NCBI RefSeq assembly: GCF_001613065.1
Contig: NZ_BDBQ01000084.1
Coordinates: forward strand, 1-64,000
Source of the DNA: Nocardia miyunensis NBRC 108239
Lineage (GTDB): Bacteria; Actinomycetota; Actinomycetes; Mycobacteriales; Mycobacteriaceae
Direction of reading: 5' to 3'
Length of the DNA: 64,000 bases
The notes beneath the pieces were generated by a model. It did not search any database. It was not told the DNA's origin and worked only from the letters and a program-made list of their open reading frames with translations. How positions within the stretch are numbered: position 1 is the first letter of the stretch; each line of letters starts with the position of its first letter. Below are positions 24,509 to 32,397 of this stretch, piece by piece. The translations under genes were made by a program, and so were the position numbers.

Positions 24509-25873
24509 TCAGAGCGCCGCAAGGTAGCCGGTGCGGTTGACGCCATCCTTGGCTGCCCAGCCGCTCTGCTTCTCGAAGTCGAAACCGTGCTGCTCGACAT
24601 CCTGAATCAGGCTACCGACGCTCTGGTTCCCCGAGAAATCCGGATGCTGCATCTTCTCGATCACCGACTTCATCTCTTCCACCGTCTCTTTGATCGTGTT
24701 GTAGTAGTTATCGATCTGCTCGATAACGTTTACCACCATTCTGACATCCTTATAGAGCTGCACTGCCCGCGCGGCAGTGAAGACACCGGCGACGATATCC
24801 GCAAGCGGATCTTCCGGACCGCCACCGATTACCTCTATAGCTCCGTCGACCGCAGCAGTCTTCTCGGCATCCAAGGCCAATTGTTTTATTTCCTTGTCCA
24901 GCGCCTGACTTGCATAAGAGACGACCAACTGCACGATGGAGAGAATGATCGTGTGTCCTTTTTTGTATTCGCCCGCGATGACCTTGGCTCGGTCTCCGAT
25001 TCCACCGATTCCGTTCGTCCAGCGGAACATGTACGAATCGAATGCACTAGCCGTATCACCCTGCCATTCGCTGCCGAGTTTCCAGGATCCCTTGCGGAGA
25101 GTTCCGGCCACCGTATAACATGCGTCACCGAGTGTGTCATATGCATCATGCAGATAGATCAGGCGATCCCAATCACCGAGCAACGGTTTGAAAATCAAAT
25201 CGATAAAGCTGTGTCCAGTGACGAATTTGAACACCTTGTCAGCAATCCATATGGAATTACCTTCACCTGTTACCTGCTTTTTCAGAACCTCTCTCGCCTG
25301 AGTAATACCAGTGCCTTTGACACCTTCCCACTTATTATCCAGGCCTTTTTCCTTGAGATTATCCTTCAAATTATCGAGAACTGAAGGCTTACTCTTGTCC
25401 TTGGCACCGGGGATAAACCCCGCAGCAACGCCCGTGAGCAGCGACGACTTCGTACTGCTGGTCTCCGACGGCTCCTTCAGCTCCACCGCTTCATCATTGA
25501 AGTTCAACTGCTCACCCGCAGGCGTGCCCAAAGTCGAGATATCAGGAACACCGGAGACCATGTCCGGAAACGCCTGCTTCAGCGCGGCGGCATTCTTCTC
25601 GTCCTCGGTCCGCAATTCCCGGTCGACGGTGCTGACCTTGTCCTTGATGGTCCCCATACCGGTCTGACACTGCTTCAGCAGATCGCCGGTTTGCTCGGCC
25701 ACCCCCTTGACGGTCGGCTTCAGCAACGTCAACAGCCCATCCAGCCCGTCCACGTCCGAACACTGCTTCCCGGTCCAGGCCACCATCGGCCCGAAATGCT
25801 CCCCCTGCTTGGCAACCAAGCCGCAGAATCCCGAGAAGTCCTCGCTGGGTGGCACTTTCACATCAGTGGCCAC
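24509..25873 (-). CDS. Large type VII effector candidate with two WXG motifs
   Basis: A 454-residue protein without signal peptide. WTG occurs at residues 33-35 in an N-terminal helical domain and WQG at residues 270-272 (SEWQGDTASAF) in a second helical domain of about 100 residues. The segment between (about 130-230) contains SSLLTGVAAGFIPG. The final 100 residues are helical with no toxin motif known to me. Codon and base use is more AT-rich than the backbone. It is part of the minus-strand unit 28749-23874. Confidence 0.65.
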   Translation of the reverse strand: MATDVKVPPSEDFSGFCGLVAKQGEHFGPMVAWTGKQCSDVDGLDGLLTLLKPTVKGVAEQTGDLLKQCQTGMGTIKDKVSTVDRELRTEDEKNAAALKQAFPDMVSGVPDISTLGTPAGEQLNFNDEAVELKEPSETSSTKSSLLTGVAAGFIPGAKDKSKPSVLDNLKDNLKEKGLDNKWEGVKGTGITQAREVLKKQVTGEGNSIWIADKVFKFVTGHSFIDLIFKPLLGDWDRLIYLHDAYDTLGDACYTVAGTLRKGSWKLGSEWQGDTASAFDSYMFRWTNGIGGIGDRAKVIAGEYKKGHTIILSIVQLVVSYASQALDKEIKQLALDAEKTAAVDGAIEVIGGGPEDPLADIVAGVFTAARAVQLYKDVRMVVNVIEQIDNYYNTIKETVEEMKSVIEKMQHPDFSGNQSVGSLIQDVEQHGFDFEKQSGWAAKDGVNRTGYLAAL

Positions 25874-26008
25874 GCGACCCCCTTCAATTATCGCTCGAAC
25901 TCACTCACGTTACCCCACCGCACACCACCTTCGAAGGGCCAGTTCACCTGGTACCGAACATGTTTCGCGGAAGAATGGCGTAATACTCCGGGCATTTGTC
26001 CGGATTCT

Positions 26009-26536
26009 TCAGACCAGCCAGCTCTTGCGGCGGTAGTACTCGTCGTCCTCGTCTTCGTCGTCCACCGGGCGGACCACGTCGTTGGCCTTGCGGAAGGCGG
26101 CGGCGCGGGCGATGGCGGCGCGTTGTTCGCGAAGTTCGGCCTCGCGGCGTTCGGCTTCGGTGAGTGGTCCGGTCGGCTCCGGGCTTTCGCGAGGCTGCTC
26201 GTAGTGCTGTTGGATCGCCGGGTCGTTGGCCCTTCGCACGGGGGTCGTTCGCGGGGCCGCGTGCTGTTGCCGCGCTTGCGCTTCGCGACGGGCCGCCGCT
26301 GCCTCCTGCTGTTCGCGGGCCTCGGCTGCTCGGCGTTCGCGTTCCTCGTCGGCCGCCGACCGGGCGGCCTGCTCGCGCTCGCTTCGCTCGCGGCTCGCCT
26401 CCGCGGCGAACCACTCGGCGCACGCCTGGGCATTGCGCTCGGTCTGGAGTTTGGCCTCGTTCAGCTCATCCATCAGCATCGACATGCGGCGTCGGTTCTC
26501 CGCTCCGATGCGCTCGATTTCAGCGGCGTAGTCCAC
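26009..26536 (-). CDS. Charged coiled-coil protein with SWLV tail
   Basis: A 175-residue very charged protein. Residues about 25-150 are rich in Ala, Glu, Arg and Gln and predict long coiled coil, with a Pro break at about 100. The acidic C-terminus ends DEDDEYYRRKSWLV. The same terminal residues occur in the YbaB-like protein at 22990-23823. It lies between the two large WXG effector genes on the same strand, with 38 bases to the upstream gene. It could be a soluble adaptor of the effectors. Confidence 0.6.
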   Translation of the reverse strand: MDYAAEIERIGAENRRRMSMLMDELNEAKLQTERNAQACAEWFAAEASRERSEREQAARSAADEERERRAAEAREQQEAAAARREAQARQQHAAPRTTPVRRANDPAIQQHYEQPRESPEPTGPLTEAERREAELREQRAAIARAAAFRKANDVVRPVDDEDEDDEYYRRKSWLV

Positions 26537-26574
26537 GATTTCAACGCTCCGTGTTCAGTCGGTGCCGGCGTAGA

Positions 26575-28380
26575 TCACAGCGGGCCCGCCTCGGAAAGCT
26601 CTGCGCCGCTGTCGAATGGCTTCGCGGGCGAGGGGGTGGTCTGAGGCTTGGCTCGATCGTCCTCGGACTGGTTCTTCTGCGTGGCGATTCCGGGGTTGAC
26701 GGTTGTTCCGGTGTCGGCGCTCGGTGTCTTGTGTTCGGTTTGCTCGGTGGTGGAGTGCTGGTCGCTCGACGGCTGATTGCTCGTCTGGTTGCCGGAGTCC
26801 GGGGACGTCGACGACGAACCGCCGGATGCGCCTGGGGATTCCGACGTGCTGTCCGAGCTCGACGAGCTGTGGGAACTCGACGAGCTGTGGGAATCCGACG
26901 TGCTGTGGGAATCCGACGTGCTGTGCGACCCCGACGCCCCCTGGGCATCCGACGCGCTGTGGGGGCCCGACGCCCCATGCTCCTGCGTGGAGATGACCGG
27001 CATTCCGTGCTCGTCGAGTTCGAGCGTGTAGGTCTTGTCGTCTCCGGCGGAGTCGGACAGGTTCAACGCCAGACCACCCTGCAAGCCCAGCCCGACCTTC
27101 AGATGCTTTCCGGCTACATCGAATTCGGCAAGCGACTTCCCCGAGGCGCCCGACGCTCCGCTCGCCGACTTCAGGACGCCATCGATCCCCTTCTCGATCT
27201 GACCGGACAGCGCGCTGATCGCACTCTCGCCCTGTGTCACAACCGAATTCATCGTGCTCCCCAGGCCGTTCAATGCCGAGGAGGCGGTGCTGGTCAGCGA
27301 ACTCGCCTGACTCGCCAGGCTCGAGAGCGTGGTGCTGAGGTTGGAGTTGTTGCTGTTCGAGTTGTTGGTGTTGGTATTCGTGGGCGACGTGGTTGTCGTC
27401 TTGTCGCCCGAATCCGTCGTCGATGCGGTGGTCGTCGACTTGGAAGGAGAGGGGGAAGGCGACGGTGACGGTGACGGCGAGGGGGATGGTGCGGGCGCCG
27501 ACGTGGTCGCCGGGCGCGGATACCTGGTGTCGTGCACCGCGTTCATCGCATCGGTGACGAGTTTGTAACTTTGATTGATCGTATTATCGGCAGCGGTGCA
27601 CGCACCATCGAAAATTCCCAGCTTGGCATCCAGCTCGGGCTTGAATATCTTGTCCATCCAGTACTGCGCCGATATCTGAGTTATTTTGCCGGGGTCCTCA
27701 GAAATATCATTCTCGTCGTCAGCCTGTTTCTTCGCGAAATTGTCGCCACCACGATGTTCATACGGAAGAATTGCGCGATCAGCAAACCAGCCGTCCAGAG
27801 CCTCGACCTGCTCCTTGCTGACCCATTCTCTGGCTTTACAGATATCGATCAGCATCTGAATATCGCTGGGGCTTCTCTTATCGATCTCGAACTTCGGCTT
27901 CCCGCCGTCCAGCTCCGGAATGTGGTAGACGACGGACGCCTTGTCGACAACGGCATCATGTACCTGGGTGATCATGGCACTGATAGCCTCGACGGCCTTC
28001 TGTGCCGCCTCGATATCGTTCCCCGCGTATTTGACCTGATCAGCGACCATCGCGTGCGCGGTCGACGATGTCGAACCACCGCTCCACACCTGCTGAAGAC
28101 GAGTCGTGCAGTTCTGCTGCGTCTGCAACTGAGTCTGCGCCTCTTTCAGAGCGGTCGACAACGCATCGCGAGTCCCCTCGAGTTTTACCAGATTCATGCC
28201 ACGCTGTTCGTCGTAACGAGCCTCGAGCTCTCCCTTGGATTTATAAGGCCCGGTGTACATCTGCGCATACAACGGATAGAACTGCACGAAGTACTCGATT
28301 CCCCCATCGGCACCCCAGTTCAGAATATCGTCTACGGACTTCCCCGCATTGGCCGTACGCTCGGCGTCGCTCGCTCCCAT
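26575..28380 (-). CDS. Large type VII effector candidate with low-complexity linkers
   Basis: A 601-residue protein. The helical N-terminal part (about 1-290) carries QQVWSGGSTSS with WXG at residues 99-101. A Pro-Ser repeat follows (about 300-325), then Thr/Ser/Asn-rich sequence and a helical Ser/Ala part. A compact stretch with VAGKHLKVGLGLQGG lies near 435. The last 130 residues are dominated by Ser, Asp, His and Thr with repeats of SHSTSD. No catalytic domain is recognised. It is the second gene of the minus-strand unit, 33 bases after the EspC-like gene. Confidence 0.65.
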   Translation of the reverse strand: MGASDAERTANAGKSVDDILNWGADGGIEYFVQFYPLYAQMYTGPYKSKGELEARYDEQRGMNLVKLEGTRDALSTALKEAQTQLQTQQNCTTRLQQVWSGGSTSSTAHAMVADQVKYAGNDIEAAQKAVEAISAMITQVHDAVVDKASVVYHIPELDGGKPKFEIDKRSPSDIQMLIDICKAREWVSKEQVEALDGWFADRAILPYEHRGGDNFAKKQADDENDISEDPGKITQISAQYWMDKIFKPELDAKLGIFDGACTAADNTINQSYKLVTDAMNAVHDTRYPRPATTSAPAPSPSPSPSPSPSPSPSKSTTTASTTDSGDKTTTTSPTNTNTNNSNSNNSNLSTTLSSLASQASSLTSTASSALNGLGSTMNSVVTQGESAISALSGQIEKGIDGVLKSASGASGASGKSLAEFDVAGKHLKVGLGLQGGLALNLSDSAGDDKTYTLELDEHGMPVISTQEHGASGPHSASDAQGASGSHSTSDSHSTSDSHSSSSSHSSSSSDSTSESPGASGGSSSTSPDSGNQTSNQPSSDQHSTTEQTEHKTPSADTGTTVNPGIATQKNQSEDDRAKPQTTPSPAKPFDSGAELSEAGPL

Positions 28381-28413
28381 TATCCCGCCTACACTCCCCG
28401 TCCGTAGACCCTA

Positions 28414-28749
28414 TTATTTATCGACATCGGATATCTGATCAGCGTTATAGCCATCGGTCCAGCCGTATGCGATCGCCGATGCTCCGAGCGAATTGGCGGT
28501 TGCGGTAGTGGCGTCACTCCAGTGCTTCAGCCAATCGGCGATGTGCTGGAGCCCATCGTGGATCGCGGTGCCCTGCGCAACATAGGCGCGCCCCGCCTCA
28601 CACTCCGCGCCGTTGCGTCCCGTGCCGAACAGATGGTCCGGACTGCTCACCGCCTTGGATTGATTGGCGACGGTCGTCGCCGAATCCTTCATGTGTCCAG
28701 CAAGTTTGGCCAGATCGTCCGTACTGACGTCCAACGGCGCGTTCGCCAT
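28414..28749 (-). CDS. EspC/WXG100-like small type VII secretion target
   Basis: A 111-residue helical protein beginning MANAPLDVSTDDLAKLAGHM. The size, the helix-turn-helix layout with GAECEAGRAYVAQG in the second half, and a C-terminal YGWTD (YxxxD) fit the EspC-type secretion partners. GGAGGGA lies 9 bases before the ATG. It opens the minus-strand unit of effectors and probably pairs with the 601-residue protein. Confidence 0.7.
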   Translation of the reverse strand: MANAPLDVSTDDLAKLAGHMKDSATTVANQSKAVSSPDHLFGTGRNGAECEAGRAYVAQGTAIHDGLQHIADWLKHWSDATTATANSLGASAIAYGWTDGYNADQISDVDK

Positions 28750-28968
28750 CGCTGTATCCCTCCACTCCCCGACCGGTCCTGGCAAAAAGGCCCGCCGATC
28801 CTTCGGCCCGCGAGCGCCCTATCCAGTTGGACGTACACGGCGTACGAACGGTTCCCGTCCGATCATAGGAGTCGGCGATACGAACAGGTCCGGCAATCCG
28901 TCCACGCCAACCGAATGTCACCGCACCACAGCATGTCCCACCCCGTCACACGAAGCTGCTCGCCGGGC

Positions 28969-29286
28969 TCAGTGCTTGTGATCGCCCAGATGCCCCTGAT
29001 CCGTGCGCACCCATTCGGTCGTGCCGTCGGCATTGTGATGGAACTCCCACGCCGAATAGTCCCCGTCGTTGTCGACGGCGGTCACGTGGTCGGCGAAGCC
29101 GTCGTGGTCCAGATCGCTCCACACGTCCACGGAGTGCGGGCCCTGAACGGTCTCCGCATCGGGGATGTGGTCGGCGTTGAGATCCTGGGTGGGGTGGTGG
29201 AGCTCGATGGCGCCGAGGCCGCCGAGATCGGAATGCGCGTCGACGTCCGGCATGTCCAGGCCCGGCAGGTCGCCCGAATTGACCAT
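28969..29286 (-). CDS. Small acidic protein with DxDxDG calcium-type repeats
   Basis: A 105-residue acidic, histidine-rich protein without signal peptide. Three loops resemble calcium-binding repeats: DLNADHIPDAE, DLDHDGFADH and DNDGDYSAWEF. The pattern is that of FG-GAP or EF-type loops. I do not recognise a named family beyond actinobacterial hypothetical proteins. It stands alone between the type VII unit and the PspC-domain gene. Metal binding is inference. Confidence 0.6.
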   Translation of the reverse strand: MVNSGDLPGLDMPDVDAHSDLGGLGAIELHHPTQDLNADHIPDAETVQGPHSVDVWSDLDHDGFADHVTAVDNDGDYSAWEFHHNADGTTEWVRTDQGHLGDHKH

Positions 29287-29400
29287 GTACAGCTCCTCGG
29301 ATGGGGTCCGGCAGGGAAGTGGTTCCATCCTGTCATCCGACCCGCCCGACGCGCATCCTCCTTCCCAAGTCCTGTGGATAACTCGCGAAATACGCGGGTC

Positions 29401-29595
29401 TCACTCCTTCGGAATGACCACCCACAGCACCAGGTAGATCAGGAACTGCGGTCCGGGCAGCAGGCACGACAGGATGAACAGCAGGCGGATGAGGGTGGCG
29501 TTCCAGCCGAAGTATTCGGCCAGGCCGCCGCAGACGCCTGCGATCCACCGGTCGGTGCGGGAACGGGTCAGGCGGCGCATATCACTGGATGTCAT
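29401..29595 (-). CDS. PspC-domain membrane protein
   Basis: A 64-residue protein with the PspC signature TDRWIAGVCGGLAEYFGWNATLIRLLF and two transmembrane segments (IRLLFILSCLLPG and FLIYLVLWVVIP). PspC proteins act in phage-shock-type envelope stress responses; this single-domain short form is widespread in actinobacteria. The start is the ATG at 29595. Confidence 0.9.
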   Translation of the reverse strand: MTSSDMRRLTRSRTDRWIAGVCGGLAEYFGWNATLIRLLFILSCLLPGPQFLIYLVLWVVIPKE

Positions 29596-29743
29596 ATCTC
29601 CACTGTGCAACCCTCGCACCCGAACGCACATCGGGACCAGGACCGATGCGCACCCTGATTTCCACGGGCCCGATCTCGGGGTACAACCCCGAACACGGCA
29701 GACTCATGGACGTGAGCAAGCTTCTCGGTCGAGGACCGCACTC

Positions 29744-31390
29744 GTGAGCGCGACGCTGCATGCCCGCGGCCTGTCCGCCGGACACGGTGAACGCGTCCTG
29801 TTCAGCGATCTGGATCTGATTCTGGCGCCCGGCGATGTGATCGGGCTGGTCGGGGTGAACGGGGCCGGGAAGTCGACGCTGTTGCGGATGCTGTCCGACG
29901 GCGACGCGTCCGAGGGGCAGATCGCGTTGAGCCCGCCCGACGCGACGGTCGGCTATCTCGCCCAGGAACCCGAGCGCGTGCCTGGGGAGAGCGTGCTTGA
30001 ATTCCTGTCCCGGCGCACGGGAGTCGCTGCGGCACAACGCATCATGGATATCGCCGCCGAACGCCTGGCCGAAGCTCCCGACGACGCGGACGACTACTCC
30101 GCGGCCCTGGAACGCTGGCTGGCCCTGGGCGGGGCCGATCTGGACCAGCGGGCGCAGGAGGTCGCCGCGGAACTGGGCCTGATCGAGAACCTGCCGCAGG
30201 GCCTGGACACCCCGATGACAGGCCTTTCCGGTGGGCAGGCCGCGCGGGCGGGACTTGCCTCGGTGTTGTTGTCCCGCTTCGACATTCTGCTGCTGGACGA
30301 GCCGACCAACGATCTGGATCTGGACGGGCTGGCCCGGCTCGAGCACTTCGTGGCCAGGGTGCGGGTGCCGTTGATGGTGATCAGCCATGATCGGGAGTTC
30401 TTGGCGCGCACCGTGAATCGCATCGTCGAGCTGGATCTGGCACAGCAGCAGGTCGGGGTGTACGACGGTGGCTACGAGTCCTATCTGGCCGAGCGCGAGA
30501 TCGCCCGACGCCACGCCCGCGAGTCCTACGAGGATTACGCGGACACCAAGGCCGGTCTGCAGGCACGCGCGACGATGCAGCGCAACTGGCTCGAACACGG
30601 CGTCCGCAACGCCCGCCGCAAGGCCAAGAACGATTCGGACAAGGCGGGCCGCAAGATGCGCGCGGAATCCACCGAGAAACAGGCCTCGAAGATGCGCCAG
30701 ACCCAGCGTCGCATCGAACGCCTCGACGTCGTGGAGGAGCCGCGCAAGGAGTGGGAGCTGCGCATGGAGATCGCCGCGGCCCCGCGTAGCGGTTCGGTGG
30801 TCGCCACCGTCACCGGCGCGAGCCTCACGCGCGGCGATTTCACGCTGGGACCGGTTACCGCCCAGGTGGATTGGGGCGATCGCATCGTGCTGACCGGCGC
30901 CAACGGATCCGGCAAATCCACCCTGCTGGCGGTGTTGCTCGGCAAGATCGCGCCCGACACCGGAACCGCGACGCTCGGTTCCGCGGTGGCCGTGGGCGAG
31001 GTCGATCAGGCGCGCGGACTGTTCCGCGGAAACGCCTCGCTCGCCGATACGTTCGGCGCGGAGGTGCCCGACTGGCCCGAGGCCGAGGTCCGCACGCTGC
31101 TTGCCAAATTCGGGCTGCGCGGGCCACATGTGCTGCGCGCCAACGACACCCTGTCCCCTGGCGAACGCACCCGTGCCGCCCTGGCGCTACTCCAGGCCCG
31201 AGGGGTGAACCTGCTGATCCTCGACGAGCCCACCAACCACTTGGACCTGCCCGCCATCGAACAACTCGAGCAGGCCATCGAATCCTTCACCGGCACACTG
31301 ATTCTCATCACTCACGACCGCCGCATGCTGAACACCGTCCGCGCGACGCGACGCTGGCGGATGACCGACGGGCAACTCGCCCAGGATTGA
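29744..31390 (+). CDS. ABC-F family ATPase, probable ribosome-acting factor
   Basis: A 548-residue soluble protein with two ABC ATPase domains and no membrane helices. The first Walker A is GVNGAGKST (about 37-45) with LSGGQAARAGL and LLLDEPTND; the second is GANGSGKST with LSPGERTRAAL and LILDEPTNH. The charged inter-domain linker (about 240-340, rich in Arg and Lys) is the tRNA-interacting PtIM region of ABC-F proteins. By length it resembles Rv1473 of M. tuberculosis, and relatives confer resistance to ribosome-targeting antibiotics, but this cannot be inferred with certainty. A GTG start at 29744 follows GAGGA. Confidence 0.92.
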   Translation: MSATLHARGLSAGHGERVLFSDLDLILAPGDVIGLVGVNGAGKSTLLRMLSDGDASEGQIALSPPDATVGYLAQEPERVPGESVLEFLSRRTGVAAAQRIMDIAAERLAEAPDDADDYSAALERWLALGGADLDQRAQEVAAELGLIENLPQGLDTPMTGLSGGQAARAGLASVLLSRFDILLLDEPTNDLDLDGLARLEHFVARVRVPLMVISHDREFLARTVNRIVELDLAQQQVGVYDGGYESYLAEREIARRHARESYEDYADTKAGLQARATMQRNWLEHGVRNARRKAKNDSDKAGRKMRAESTEKQASKMRQTQRRIERLDVVEEPRKEWELRMEIAAAPRSGSVVATVTGASLTRGDFTLGPVTAQVDWGDRIVLTGANGSGKSTLLAVLLGKIAPDTGTATLGSAVAVGEVDQARGLFRGNASLADTFGAEVPDWPEAEVRTLLAKFGLRGPHVLRANDTLSPGERTRAALALLQARGVNLLILDEPTNHLDLPAIEQLEQAIESFTGTLILITHDRRMLNTVRATRRWRMTDGQLAQD

Positions 31391-31398
31391 CCGCGCGC

Positions 31399-32397
31399 TC
31401 AGCCCTCCTTGATCGCGGCGATCAGGGTGCGGTCGGAAATGGTTCGGGTGGTGACGATCTGGGTGAAGGTGTGCGGTTGCTCGCCGGGCTTCTGCTGGGT
31501 GAGGCGGACCTCCCACTGGCTGCCGTCGGTGCTGCCGCGGGTGACCTGCACGCAGTAGCGAGTGCCGACCGGGATCTGATTGATCCCGCGTTGAATATTC
31601 TCGGCGGGGGGAAAGGCCGAGGACCCCAAGGACGAAGTCACCGTCGCGTCGTCGGTGACGACCGCACGCGCCGCAGAACCGGAACGCTGCACGTAGTAGG
31701 CGCGTTCGAAGGCCAGGATCGCGTCGGGGCCCGAACTCGTGCCGCCCGGATCGGTGCCGGAGACCTCGTCCGCGTCGCGGCGGTGCTCACAGTCGGCGGT
31801 CGCGATCGGCGCCGGGGATGCCGCGGCGGTGACCGGCGGCGTCACGGCGGGGGCCGAATCCTCCACCACCGCGGGCACACTCGCCGCCGTGGTGGTGTTG
31901 CGCGTGCGTTTGCCGGTGTGCAGCACCGTCAGCACCACCGAGATGATCACGATGCCGACGCCGACCAGGATCAGCAGGCTCAACACCTTGTCGCGGCGAA
32001 CCCGGTCGTCGGGGCGGCGCGAACGGGACCGGCGCAGCCGGGAACCCGCACTCCCACCGGAGCGATCGACGATCTGCGGCGCCCGCGCGGGGCTCTCGTC
32101 GCTGTAGTCGTATTCCCTGACCGGCATCCGGCTGGTCGGCGTCACGGGAGGCGGATCGGGTTGCCGCGCACCCTGATTCAGCCATTCCTCCCAGTCGCCG
32201 GACCGATCGGCGGTCCCCGGAATCGGCATCGGCGCGGGACGCGACGGCGGCCGCCGACGACGTGTCGTGCCACGACGGCCGGGCCGACGCCGTTGAGCCT
32301 GCCGCGCGGGCGGCCGCAGCATCGGCAGACCCAGGTCGAACGGATTGTCCTGCCCGGGATCCGGCTGATCCGGCTCTTCGGAATCAGATCTCGTCAT
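31399..32397 (-). CDS. Single-pass membrane protein of the Rv3439c-like unit
   Basis: A 332-residue protein. The N-terminal 130 residues are cytoplasmic, Pro/Arg-rich and contain GDWEEWLNQG. One membrane helix (VLSLLILVGVGIVIISVVL, about residues 139-158) leads to an outer Thr/Pro/Ala linker and a C-terminal domain (about 215-332) with ILAFERAYYVQRSGSAA that resembles NTF2-like or Mce-associated folds. The start overlaps the stop of the preceding gene by 14 bases, so the pair is coupled. Function unknown. Confidence 0.65.
   Translation of the reverse strand: MTRSDSEEPDQPDPGQDNPFDLGLPMLRPPARQAQRRRPGRRGTTRRRRPPSRPAPMPIPGTADRSGDWEEWLNQGARQPDPPPVTPTSRMPVREYDYSDESPARAPQIVDRSGGSAGSRLRRSRSRRPDDRVRRDKVLSLLILVGVGIVIISVVLTVLHTGKRTRNTTTAASVPAVVEDSAPAVTPPVTAAASPAPIATADCEHRRDADEVSGTDPGGTSSGPDAILAFERAYYVQRSGSAARAVVTDDATVTSSLGSSAFPPAENIQRGINQIPVGTRYCVQVTRGSTDGSQWEVRLTQQKPGEQPHTFTQIVTTRTISDRTLIAAIKEG

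Noticed and set aside
26164..27468. A 434-codon plus-strand frame opposite the type VII effectors.
   Set aside because: It is Arg- and Gly-rich shadow translation of the Ser/Asp-rich minus-strand gene and lacks a start signal.
27410..27500. Tandem DNA repeats suggesting a satellite.
   Set aside because: They encode the Pro-Ser repeat of the 601-residue effector and stay in frame.
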